Source: an uncultured Clostridia bacterium
GTDB taxonomy: Bacteria > Bacillota > Clostridia > Peptostreptococcales > Anaerovoracaceae
Assembly: GCA_934278965.1 (NCBI GenBank)
Contig: CAKQWL010000209.1
Location: 1-7,621 of the forward strand
Reading direction: 5' to 3'
Length of the DNA: 7,621 nucleotides
The translations under genes and the position numbers were made by a program. Shown here piece by piece: positions 1-7,621 of the stretch; the stretch's first letter is position 1; each line of letters starts with the position of its first letter. The notes beneath the pieces are model-generated. The model saw only the letters and a program-made list of their open reading frames with translations, was not told the DNA's origin and did no database searches.

Positions 1-347
1 GCTTTTCCGCGGAAATCATCCGTTTCCTTTTCGTGCTGATTGAAAAGGGAAGAGTGCGGAAATTTTCAAAGATTTCGGCTGTTTACGGCAGACTGCGGAG
101 CGAAGAGGAAGGGATTGTTCCCGGAACGATTGAGTCGGCAGTGCCGTTGTCGGAGGAGCACATCCGGAAGTTCGAAGAGCAGACCGGAAAGCTGCTTCGA
201 AAGAAAGTGAAACTGAAAAACGAGGTTGATAAACGCCTGATCGGCGGAGTGCGGATTTTTGCAGACGGAAAGATGATTGATGCCTCCGTAAGATCCAGAG
301 TATCGACCTTGATGGAGACGATAAGCAGAGAGGAGGCCAACGGATGA
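1..347 (+). CDS. atpH: F1Fo ATP synthase delta subunit (OSCP), C-terminal part
   Basis: This is the 3' end of the delta-subunit gene; 114 residues are visible in the frame beginning at base 3, out of about 180 usual for the family, so the N-terminal helical domain lies off the window. Delta sits on top of F1 and ties the alpha/beta hexamer to the b-subunit peripheral stalk. The visible part starts in the conserved stretch [10 protein letters not shown] and continues with a typical C-terminal domain: residues like SAVPLSEE, then [23 protein letters not shown] and the closing [18 protein letters not shown] at 33 could look like a start, but the homologous sequence continues upstream of it without a break, so the gene is open at the window edge. 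Its TGA (345-347) overlaps the atpA start codon by four bases (ATGA), a classic translational-coupling arrangement. Confidence 0.95.
   Translation, partial: FSAEIIRFLFVLIEKGRVRKFSKISAVYGRLRSEEEGIVPGTIESAVPLSEEHIRKFEEQTGKLLRKKVKLKNEVDKRLIGGVRIFADGKMIDASVRSRVSTLMETISREEANG
331..343 (+). promoter_or_regulatory. Ribosome binding site of atpA inside the end of atpH
   Basis: A perfect AGGAGG at 331-336 lies 7 bases before the ATG at 344. It is embedded in the last codons of atpH and, with the ATGA overlap, settles the atpA start. Confidence 0.85.
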
Positions 348-1864
348 ATTTAAGGCCGGATGAAATCAGTGCCGTGATTCGGGAACGAATCAAAGGATAT
401 AAGAACCAACTGGAGATTTCCGATTTCGGTACGGTGATACAGGTCGGCGACGGGGTTGCCAGAATCTACGGTCTGGAGAACTGCATGGCCGGAGAACTTC
501 TCGAATTTCCGGGAGAAGTTTACGGAATGGCGATGAACTTGGAAGAAGATAATGTCGGGGCGGTTATTATGGGCCCGGATATCGGAATTAAGGAAGGGGA
601 CATCGTGAAGCCGACCGGCAGAGTCATCGAAGTGCCGGTGGGAAACGCGCTGATCGGTCGAGTTGTCAATCCTCTCGGCCAGCCGATTGACGGGAAAGGC
701 GAAATCCGAAACGAGGGGTTCCGCCCTGTGGAGAATCAGGCGCCCGGCGTATTGCAGCGAAAATCGGTCAAAGAACCGCTGCAGACCGGGATTAAGGCAA
801 TTGACTCCATGGTGCCGATCGGAAAAGGGCAAAGAGAATTGATTATCGGTGACCGACAGACCGGAAAGACGGCGATCGCGATCGATACGATTCTCAATCA
901 GAAAAATAAGGATGTTATCTGTATTTATGTAGCAATCGGACAGAAAAAGTCAACCGTTGCGCAGTTGGTTCAGACGCTGGAAGACCGGGGCGCGATGGAC
1001 TATACGATCGTCGTTTCGGCGACAGCGTCGGATGTAGCGCCGCTTCAGTACATCGCGCCTTATGCGGGGTGTGCTATGGGTGAGTTCTTTATGTATCAGG
1101 GAAAGCATGTCCTGATTGTATATGATGATCTGTCGAAGCATGCGGTTGCTTACCGGGCAATGTCGCTGCTTCTGCGGAGACCGCCGGGAAGAGAGGCTTA
1201 TCCGGGCGATGTATTTTATCTGCATTCGCGCCTTTTAGAGCGTGCGGCAAAGCTGTCGGATGAACTGGGCGGGGGCTCGATTACGGCACTTCCGATTATT
1301 GAAACGCAGGCGGGAGATGTTTCCGCTTATATCCCGACGAATGTAATTTCGATCACGGACGGACAGATTTTCCTGGAGTCGGAACTCTTCTTCTCCGGGC
1401 AGCGGCCGGCGGTCAATGCCGGCATCTCGGTCAGCCGAGTCGGCGGAAATGCCCAGATCAAGGCGATGAAGAAAGTCGCCGGTAAGGTAAAACTGGAACT
1501 TGCACAGTATCGGGAGCTGGCAAATTTTGCGCAGTTCGGATCGGATATTGATAAAGATACGAAAGAGCGGCTGGATCACGGGGAGATCCTGATGGAAATC
1601 CTGAAACAAAGTCAGTACAGTCCGCTGGATGTTGCGGATCAGGTAATGATAATCTACGCGGCCGCGCACGACCATTTGAAGGGGATTGCTCACGGAAAGG
1701 TCCGTCAGTTTGAAGAGGGACTTTATGAATTTATGGATGCAAATTATCCGGATGTGAAAAGGGCGATCCATGAGACGGGAGAACTTTCCGAAGAAACGGA
1801 GTCACGGCTGAAGAACGGGATCGAAGAGTTCCGGCAATCGAGAAAAGACGAATTTGAAGATTAG
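344..1864 (+). CDS. atpA: F1Fo ATP synthase alpha subunit
   Basis: Encodes the 506-residue alpha subunit, which alternates with beta in the F1 hexamer and binds nucleotide at the non-catalytic sites; length matches the family (about 500-515). The N-terminal beta-barrel contains [16 protein letters not shown] (about residues 29-44). The Walker A P-loop GDRQTGKT is at residues 169-176, followed by the Walker B region [17 protein letters not shown]. The ATPase alpha/beta signature [10 protein letters not shown] is at 355-364, and the arginine immediately after it (R365) is the equivalent of the arginine finger that reaches into the catalytic beta site. The C-terminal helical domain is intact. 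The start is fixed by AGGAGG seven bases upstream and by the 4-base overlap with atpH. No truncation or missing key residue was seen. Confidence 0.99.
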   Translation: MNLRPDEISAVIRERIKGYKNQLEISDFGTVIQVGDGVARIYGLENCMAGELLEFPGEVYGMAMNLEEDNVGAVIMGPDIGIKEGDIVKPTGRVIEVPVGNALIGRVVNPLGQPIDGKGEIRNEGFRPVENQAPGVLQRKSVKEPLQTGIKAIDSMVPIGKGQRELIIGDRQTGKTAIAIDTILNQKNKDVICIYVAIGQKKSTVAQLVQTLEDRGAMDYTIVVSATASDVAPLQYIAPYAGCAMGEFFMYQGKHVLIVYDDLSKHAVAYRAMSLLLRRPPGREAYPGDVFYLHSRLLERAAKLSDELGGGSITALPIIETQAGDVSAYIPTNVISITDGQIFLESELFFSGQRPAVNAGISVSRVGGNAQIKAMKKVAGKVKLELAQYRELANFAQFGSDIDKDTKERLDHGEILMEILKQSQYSPLDVADQVMIIYAAAHDHLKGIAHGKVRQFEEGLYEFMDANYPDVKRAIHETGELSEETESRLKNGIEEFRQSRKDEFED

Positions 1865-1919
1865 TCGGAAGTCTTTTGGTCTTTTGATTTTGTGCTGAGA
1901 GGGAGGTGCAGGAGCGAAA

Positions 1920-2825
1920 ATGGCAGGAAACAGTATGGCGGATATCCGCAGACGCATACGGAGTATCCGCTCTACCGAGCATATTACCAACGCGATGAAG
2001 CTGGTGTCCGCCGCGAAGTTGAGAAAAGCGAGAAACACCTTCGACCGGACAAAAGAATATTTTCATTATATGACCGAATCTATTTCGGAAATCTTCCATG
2101 ATGCGGAAGCCGTGCCGGAAAAGTATCTGGAAGGAAATCGCGAAATCGTCAATACTTGTTTTGTCATCGTCACCTCGGAGCGCGGGCTCTGCGGAGCGTT
2201 TAACGCCAATGTGATTCGTGAGGCGGAAGCGGAAATCGAGGATGATCCGAACCGTTCAGTACTGATCGCGGTCGGGTCAAAGGGAAAAGAGTATTTTGAG
2301 AAGCGCGGCAAATACATTCACAGTGAATATCTGATGCCGCCTGAGGATATTTCCTTCGCGCAGACGAGAGAAATCGCGCAGACGGTGCTCGGGCTTTATG
2401 AAGAAAAGAAGGTTGATCGCGTTGTCCTGATATCGACCGCATTTGTCAATAATCTGGAGCAGGAAGTGAAGAGTGTGCAGCTTCTTCCGTTTGAGGTTTC
2501 GGACAAGGAGGAGTATGGTGTGACGGATATCGACACCCATCCGTATGATACGAAGCACCGGGAAGTTGAATATGAGCCGTCGGTCGACGCGGTGTTCAAT
2601 TACCTGATTCCGAAATATGTCGAGATCATGCTTTACGGGTCCATTCTGGAATCGGCGACCTGTGAGCACGCCGCAAGGCGGATGGCAATGGAAAGTGCCA
2701 CCGATAATGCAAGGGATATGCTCTCGCAGCTTTCCCTTTACTATAACAGGGCGCGTCAGGCGGCCATTACGAATGAAATTATCGAGGTCGTGTCCGGTTC
2801 GGAAGCGCAAAGTCCGGAACTATAG
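1920..2825 (+). CDS. atpG: F1Fo ATP synthase gamma subunit
   Basis: Encodes the 301-residue gamma subunit, the central rotor shaft that turns inside the alpha3beta3 ring and drives the conformational changes in beta. The N-terminal coiled-coil helix is clear (ADIRRRIRSIRSTEHITNAM, then KLVSAAKLRKAR, residues 7-38). The central fold begins with VTSERGLCGAFNANV at 84-98. The C-terminal helix has the hallmark pattern ESATCEHAARRMAMESATDN at 244-263, then LYYNRARQAAITNEIIEVVSG. The family is usually about 285-295 residues, so this copy is slightly long, mainly in the middle. ATG 1920 is preferred over the in-frame ATG at 1935 because GGAG at 1911-1914 (5-base spacing) and GGAGG at 1902-1906 serve it, and gamma proteins normally have a few residues before the DI(K/R)xRI motif. 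A 55-base gap separates it from atpA; no terminator or promoter was seen there. Confidence 0.98.
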   Translation: MAGNSMADIRRRIRSIRSTEHITNAMKLVSAAKLRKARNTFDRTKEYFHYMTESISEIFHDAEAVPEKYLEGNREIVNTCFVIVTSERGLCGAFNANVIREAEAEIEDDPNRSVLIAVGSKGKEYFEKRGKYIHSEYLMPPEDISFAQTREIAQTVLGLYEEKKVDRVVLISTAFVNNLEQEVKSVQLLPFEVSDKEEYGVTDIDTHPYDTKHREVEYEPSVDAVFNYLIPKYVEIMLYGSILESATCEHAARRMAMESATDNARDMLSQLSLYYNRARQAAITNEIIEVVSGSEAQSPEL

Positions 2826-2862
2826 GATCGGATAGAATCGGAAATATAGGAAGAAATGTGAC

Positions 2863-4708
<1,846 letters not shown>

Positions 4709-4709
<1 letters not shown>

Positions 4710-5161
4710 TGAAAACGGAGCAAAGCGTAAAGCATTTTGACGAATTGACGACGAAAGAACTGTTTGATATTTATAAACTGCGGACCGAGGTCTTTGTCGT
4801 GGAGCAGGAATGCCCGTATCAGGAAGTGGATGACGCTGATCTTGCGGCGTATCACATCGTTCTCCGTGATGCGGATGGTATCGCGGCCTATCTGCGTGTG
4901 CTGCCGAAGGGTATTCTCTCCCCGGAGTATGCTGCACTCGGGAGGGTCATTGCGGCAAAAAGAGGCTGCGGCCTCGGAGCCGAAGTCGTGTGTGCCGGCA
5001 TTCGGACCGTGAAAGAGAAATTCGGCAATGTCGGAATTTTGATCGAGGCGCAGTCCTATGCGCAGGGATTTTACGAAAAACAGGGTTTTGTACGGATCTC
5101 AGAAGAGTTTCTGGAAGACGGGATTCCGCATGTACGGATGCTTCGGATGCCCGAAATGTGA
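4709..5161 (+). CDS. elaA: ElaA-family GNAT N-acetyltransferase
   Basis: Encodes a 150-residue acyltransferase of the GNAT fold, expected to move an acetyl group from acetyl-CoA to an unknown amine acceptor in the cytoplasm. It resembles Escherichia coli ElaA along its length: YKLRTEVFVVEQECPYQEVD at 22-41, ALGRV at 76-80, the acetyl-CoA pyrophosphate-binding loop RGCGLG at 85-90, IEAQSYAQGFYEKQGF at 112-127 and the family end motif EDGIPHVRM at 136-144. Substrates of ElaA proteins are not established. The ATG shares one base with the atpC stop (TGATG); a GTG one codon upstream (4706) would give a 4-base overlap and slightly better spacing from the AAGAGAGG at 4690-4697, so the start is uncertain by one residue. 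The overlap and the absence of a terminator before it place it in the ATP synthase transcript. It is followed by the operon's terminator. Confidence 0.92.
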
Positions 5162-5187
5162 CAAAAGAAAAGCGAAGATTATGTGAT

Positions 5188-5230
5188 GAAAGCGGCTGAA
5201 AGCGTTGAAATTCAGCCGTTTTCTTATTTT
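5188..5230 (+). terminator. Rho-independent terminator of the atp-elaA transcript
   Basis: Arms CGGCTGAA (5193-5200) and TTCAGCCG (5211-5218) pair perfectly across a 10-base loop. The stem can extend outward through a G-U pair and A-T pairs to G5188/C5223. It is followed by a T-rich run (TTTTCTTATTTT, 5219-5230). It lies 26 bases after the acetyltransferase stop, as expected for the end of the operon. Confidence 0.85.
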
Positions 5231-5248
5231 CTAATATTCTGAAAACCG

Positions 5249-5269
5249 GCAAAAAGGTATACTTTTTGC
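5249..5269. repeat. Perfect inverted repeat over the -35 region of the transglycosylase promoter
   Basis: Arms GCAAAAAG (5249-5256) and CTTTTTGC (5262-5269) are exact reverse complements separated by the 5 bases GTATA. The centre lies about 21 bases before the -10 hexamer, so a protein bound here would cover the -35 region. It lacks a T-tract after the second arm and is therefore a better candidate operator than terminator. The regulator is unknown. Confidence 0.45.
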
Positions 5270-5276
5270 GAGAATC

Positions 5277-5285
5277 TGGTATAAT
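5277..5285 (+). promoter_or_regulatory. Extended -10 promoter for the secreted transglycosylase gene
   Basis: A perfect extended -10 element, TGGTATAAT, ends 45 bases before the start codon. At 17-18 base spacing the upstream hexamer (GTATAC or GGTATA) does not match the -35 consensus, which is common when the TG extension is present. It lies downstream of the atp terminator, giving the next gene its own transcription start near 5292. Confidence 0.65.
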
Positions 5286-5330
5286 AATACTGTTTGCGGA
5301 AGCAGACGGGAAAGAGAGGAGAAACAAAAT

Positions 5331-6419
5331 ATGGCAAAGAAGCTTATGATTGTGTGGCTTTCTTTACTCATGGTGCTGTTCTCATCAATTTCTATTTATG
5401 CTGAAGAAGACGTTCAAGGAGATTTTTTTGAAAAACATGTTATTATCAATGGGACGGAGATTGTGAATTACAATTTACAGTACCCGTTTCTCATGCATAA
5501 TAACGCTACCTACTTTCCATTATCCCCTGAGATGGCTCAAATCTTGGGATTAACATCGGAAATGGATTGGGAAAGCCGCACATTAAAACTTTTGAAAACA
5601 GAGCCGTCGCGAAAAAATATCAGTTCCAACTGGCTCAAGAACAACAACGAGAATGTTCCGCTCGATGTTCTTTCAGAAGTAAAAGTTCTCGCTTATGTTC
5701 CGAGCGAGGAGGAAGAGACGAAGACCGGAGACGCGGTGGATGTGATTGATACTCCGCAGCTTTCGGTAAAGGAACTGGATCTTACCGGTACACCGGTGCT
5801 TGCTGCCGGGAAGTATCTGTTTTTGCCGGTAAGGGCACTCGCCGGGGAAGACGGCTTCGGATGGGACATTTATTTTGACCCGTATTACGGAGTTTGTATC
5901 AGTACGATCGAAGGCGTATCGGCCAAAAGCTTTTATAACAAGGCGGAGGCACAGCGCAACAAAGGACTTGCGCTCTATATAAAAAGTCAAAACTCCGGTA
6001 TCTCGACGACCGTTGCGCAGCAGTATGTGTTCCTGTTCCAGCGGGCAGAGGCCGTATACGGAGTAGAAGCGGAGCTTCTGATGGCAGTTGCGAGCAAGGA
6101 AAGCCATTTTGGGGCATCCGCGACAGCGCGCGGCGGAGCAAGAGGCATGATGCAGATCATGCCGGCGACGGCAGCTCGGTATGGGCTTACGATCAATGAT
6201 CTTTATGATGCAAAGACGAATATTGATTTCGGGGCGATGTATATCAGCGAGCGGATCAGCGCGTACAGCGGGAACTGGGTGAAGGGCCTGTCGGCCTATA
6301 ATCAGGGTTCCGTCAAAGTAAACAGAGGAACACATTCCACGGCCTATGCCGAGAGGGTTCTTTCGGAGTACAGCAAGATCGGAAATTACCTCAAGGCAAA
6401 CGGGTTCGCTGGACAATAA
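5331..6419 (+). CDS. Secreted lytic transglycosylase with copper-amine-oxidase-N-like region
   Basis: Encodes a 362-residue exported protein expected to cleave peptidoglycan between MurNAc and GlcNAc. Residues 1-24 form a signal peptide (lysines at 3-4, hydrophobic core, likely cleavage after A24). Residues 36-90 resemble one repeat of the copper amine oxidase N-terminal-like domain (ING...PFLMHNNATYFPLSPEMAQILG, then MDWESRTLKL), and 158-192 resemble a second half (LFLPVRALAGEDGFGWDIYF). In secreted Clostridia proteins these are wall-surface modules without copper chemistry. A lytic transglycosylase (SLT, goose-lysozyme-like) domain spans about 235-350: the catalytic glutamate is E257 in ASKESHFG, followed by RGMMQIMPATA and LSAYNQGS. 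The start is set by AGAGGAG at 5315-5321, 9 bases upstream. Bases 5341-5700 are about 38% G+C against about 52-60% in downstream lines. It stands alone between two terminators. The SLT call is firm; the N-terminal module is less certain. Confidence 0.9.
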   Translation: MAKKLMIVWLSLLMVLFSSISIYAEEDVQGDFFEKHVIINGTEIVNYNLQYPFLMHNNATYFPLSPEMAQILGLTSEMDWESRTLKLLKTEPSRKNISSNWLKNNNENVPLDVLSEVKVLAYVPSEEEETKTGDAVDVIDTPQLSVKELDLTGTPVLAAGKYLFLPVRALAGEDGFGWDIYFDPYYGVCISTIEGVSAKSFYNKAEAQRNKGLALYIKSQNSGISTTVAQQYVFLFQRAEAVYGVEAELLMAVASKESHFGASATARGGARGMMQIMPATAARYGLTINDLYDAKTNIDFGAMYISERISAYSGNWVKGLSAYNQGSVKVNRGTHSTAYAERVLSEYSKIGNYLKANGFAGQ

Positions 6420-6468
6420 AATCGTGACTTAAAGAGAAAAGCATAAAAATAGAAAGCCAAAGAAAAGC

Positions 6469-6503
6469 GGCGGGTTCATCCGAGAGGGTGGATCCGCCTT
6501 TTT
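6469..6503 (+). terminator. Rho-independent terminator after the transglycosylase gene
   Basis: A 13-pair stem (6469-6481 with 6486-6498; GGCGG pairs with CCGCC at the base, with three G-U pairs higher up) closes on a GAGA tetraloop of the stable GNRA class and is followed by five T residues (6499-6503). It lies 49 bases after the stop codon. Confidence 0.9.
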
Positions 6504-6525
6504 CGTGCTGCGGCCGCGGAGGGAA

Positions 6526-6554
6526 TTGATTTTTGAAAAAATCGGGATTATACT
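6526..6554 (+). promoter_or_regulatory. Sigma-A-type promoter of the disulfide reductase gene
   Basis: TTGATT (6526-6531) and TATACT (6549-6554) are separated by exactly 17 bases and each differs from the consensus hexamers at one or two positions. The site lies just after the preceding terminator and 44 bases before the start codon. The alternative TTGAAA (6533-6538) has no -10 box at suitable spacing. Confidence 0.65.
6528..6543. repeat. Inverted repeat in the promoter spacer
   Basis: GATTTTT (6528-6534) and AAAAATC (6537-6543) are exact reverse complements with a 2-base centre. The repeat overlaps the -35 box and spacer, a typical position for a repressor site. It could also be chance in an A/T-rich tract. 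Confidence 0.35.
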
Positions 6555-6563
6555 GGGGGTATA
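6549..6563. repeat. Inverted repeat TATAC-TGGGG-GTATA at the -10 box
   Basis: TATAC (6549-6553) and GTATA (6559-6563) pair across TGGGG. The right half reads GGGGGTAT, which resembles half-sites of CsoR/CstR-type repressors that control copper or sulfane-sulfur genes. The left half lacks the matching C run, so the resemblance is partial and speculative. Confidence 0.3.
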
Positions 6564-6598
6564 TTGAAAGAAAAAGCAGAAAGAAAGGCGGAGTACTT

Positions 6599-7621
6599 AT
6601 GAAGTTAGTTGTGATCGGTGGCGTCACCGGAGGGGCATCGACGGCAGCGCGTGTACGAAGACTGGATGCGGACGCAGAAATTGTGATGTTTGAACGCGGA
6701 GAGCATGTATCTTTTTCCAACTGTGCACTGCCCTATTATTTAGGAGGGGTGGTTGCAGACAGTGCAAGTCTTCTCGTGGTAACACCGGAGGATTTTAAGA
6801 ATCAGCATGACATTGAAGTGCGGACAAAAAGCGAAGTAACGGCGATCAATCGCGATCGCAGAACGGTGACGGTCCGGGAAACGGAGACCGGGCGGGAGTA
6901 CGAAGAAGGATATGATAAGCTGATGCTGGCGCCGGGGGCCAATCCGATTTTACCAAAGAGCATCAAAGGTATTGAGCGGGAAAATGTCTTTACTGTGCGG
7001 AATGTGACGGATATCGTGAAGCTGAAGGCGTATGCCGACCGGAATGATGTTCGAAATGTTGTTGTTGTCGGGGGCGGATTTATCGGCGTGGAAGTTGCGG
7101 AGAATCTTCGAAGTGCCGGAAAGGATGTTAGCCTGATCGAGGGAACCAATCAGATCATGGCACCGTTTGATTACGATATGGTACAGATCCTGCACAAGGA
7201 GATGGATGACAACGGTGTTCGGCTGTATTTGGACTCTACCGTGATCGAAATCCATGACGGCGGTGTGACGGCGATAAAAGATGAGGTGCCGTTTGAAACG
7301 GCAGCGGATCTTGTGGTAATGGCCATCGGGGTCGCACCGGAAACAAAGCTTGCGCAGGAAGCCGGACTTGAAATCGGCGAAACAAGAGGGATCAAGGTGA
7401 ATCACAATTACCAGACAAGCGATCCGGATATTTACGCGGTCGGAGATGTTATCGAAGGCTACAATCGTCTGACGCGCGCGCCGGGACGGTTGGCGCTGGC
7501 GGGACCTGCACAGCGTCAGGCACGCGCGGCGGCCGACCATATGTATGGAATTCCGCATAATCATACGGGGTTTATCGGCTCCTCCTGTATCCGGATTTTC
7601 GGACAGAATGCAGCTGCGACG
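6599..7621 (+). CDS. FAD-dependent CoA-disulfide reductase-type oxidoreductase, N-terminal 341 residues
   Basis: The first 341 codons of a pyridine nucleotide-disulfide oxidoreductase, open at the right edge (full-length relatives have about 440-450 residues, or about 550-560 with a rhodanese domain). Such enzymes use NAD(P)H and FAD to reduce CoA disulfide, CoA persulfide or polysulfide in the cytoplasm. The FAD-binding motif VIGGVTGGASTAARVRRL is at 5-22. The single active-site cysteine is C42 in SFSNCALPYYLGG, the SFxNC motif of CoA-disulfide reductases. The NAD(P)H-binding motif VVVVGGGFIGVEVAENL spans about 154-170, and the second FAD motif IYAVGDV is at 278-284. The dimerisation domain begins near 325 (FIGSSCIRIF). 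GGAG at 6590-6593, 5 bases before ATG 6599, supports the start. It has its own promoter after a terminator. NADH oxidases and NADH peroxidases of the same superfamily are alternatives, but their cysteine motif context differs. Confidence 0.88.
   Translation, partial: MKLVVIGGVTGGASTAARVRRLDADAEIVMFERGEHVSFSNCALPYYLGGVVADSASLLVVTPEDFKNQHDIEVRTKSEVTAINRDRRTVTVRETETGREYEEGYDKLMLAPGANPILPKSIKGIERENVFTVRNVTDIVKLKAYADRNDVRNVVVVGGGFIGVEVAENLRSAGKDVSLIEGTNQIMAPFDYDMVQILHKEMDDNGVRLYLDSTVIEIHDGGVTAIKDEVPFETAADLVVMAIGVAPETKLAQEAGLEIGETRGIKVNHNYQTSDPDIYAVGDVIEGYNRLTRAPGRLALAGPAQRQARAAADHMYGIPHNHTGFIGSSCIRIFGQNAAAT

Noticed and set aside
33..347. GTG at 33 as a true start of a short 104-residue protein
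   Set aside because: The delta-subunit homology continues in frame upstream to the window edge, so the gene is truncated by the window rather than starting there.
5249..5269. The GCAAAAAG/CTTTTTGC hairpin as a second terminator of the atp operon
   Set aside because: It is not followed by a T-tract, has an A/T-dominated stem, and lies right at the next promoter; an operator role fits better.
5266..5271. TTGCGA as a -35 box for the transglycosylase promoter
   Set aside because: Only 8 bases separate it from the TATAAT at 5280-5285, far short of the 16-18 needed.
5673..6416. Minus-strand open frame of 247 codons opposite the transglycosylase gene, and a similar one at 6950-7564 opposite the reductase gene
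   Set aside because: No domain, no convincing ribosome binding site seen, and complete overlap with strongly supported plus-strand enzymes; antisense shadows.
6507..6520. GC-rich palindromic stretch containing GCGGCCGC after the terminator
   Set aside because: A short palindrome in a GC-rich spot with no related copy or fitting context in the window; likely chance.

Overview
The window carries the 3' part of an F1Fo ATP synthase operon followed by three accessory genes, all on the + strand. Gene order (atpH-atpA-atpG-atpD-atpC), purine-rich GGAGG-type ribosome binding sites, TTG/GTG start use, about 50-55% GC in most coding stretches (hand counts), and a cell-wall enzyme that joins a copper-amine-oxidase-N-like region to a lytic transglycosylase point to a mid-GC Gram-positive of the Clostridia type. 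The genus cannot be read from this sequence.

Positions 1-4709 hold the end of the delta subunit (atpH, truncated at the window edge) and complete alpha, gamma, beta and epsilon subunits. Together these form the F1 catalytic head, rotor shaft and peripheral-stalk attachment. The Fo genes (a, c, b) should lie upstream of the window, so the coupling ion (H+ or Na+) cannot be judged. Genes are tightly packed: atpH/atpA overlap by 4 bases and atpD/atpC by 8, while atpA-atpG and atpG-atpD are separated by about 50 bases. An ElaA-type GNAT acetyltransferase (4709-5161) overlaps the end of atpC and is probably the last gene of the transcript. A rho-independent terminator (5188-5230) closes it.

Positions 5231-6503 form a separate unit: an extended -10 promoter with an inverted repeat over its -35 region, a secreted copper-amine-oxidase-N-like/lytic transglycosylase protein (5331-6419), and a strong GAGA-loop terminator (6469-6503). 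The first third of this gene is clearly more AT-rich than the rest, suggesting a composite origin or a diverged domain.

Positions 6504-7621 hold a promoter (TTGATT-17-TATACT) with two small inverted repeats, and the 5' 341 codons of an FAD/NAD(P)H-dependent disulfide reductase of the CoA-disulfide reductase type with a conserved SFxNC active-site cysteine. It runs off the window.

No CRISPR array, tRNA, rRNA, insertion sequence or phage gene was seen. This is mostly a housekeeping region. I found no convincing undescribed system; the points worth a second look are the acetyltransferase linked to the ATP synthase operon, the divergent epsilon loop, the composition break in the transglycosylase gene, and the palindromes in the last two promoters.
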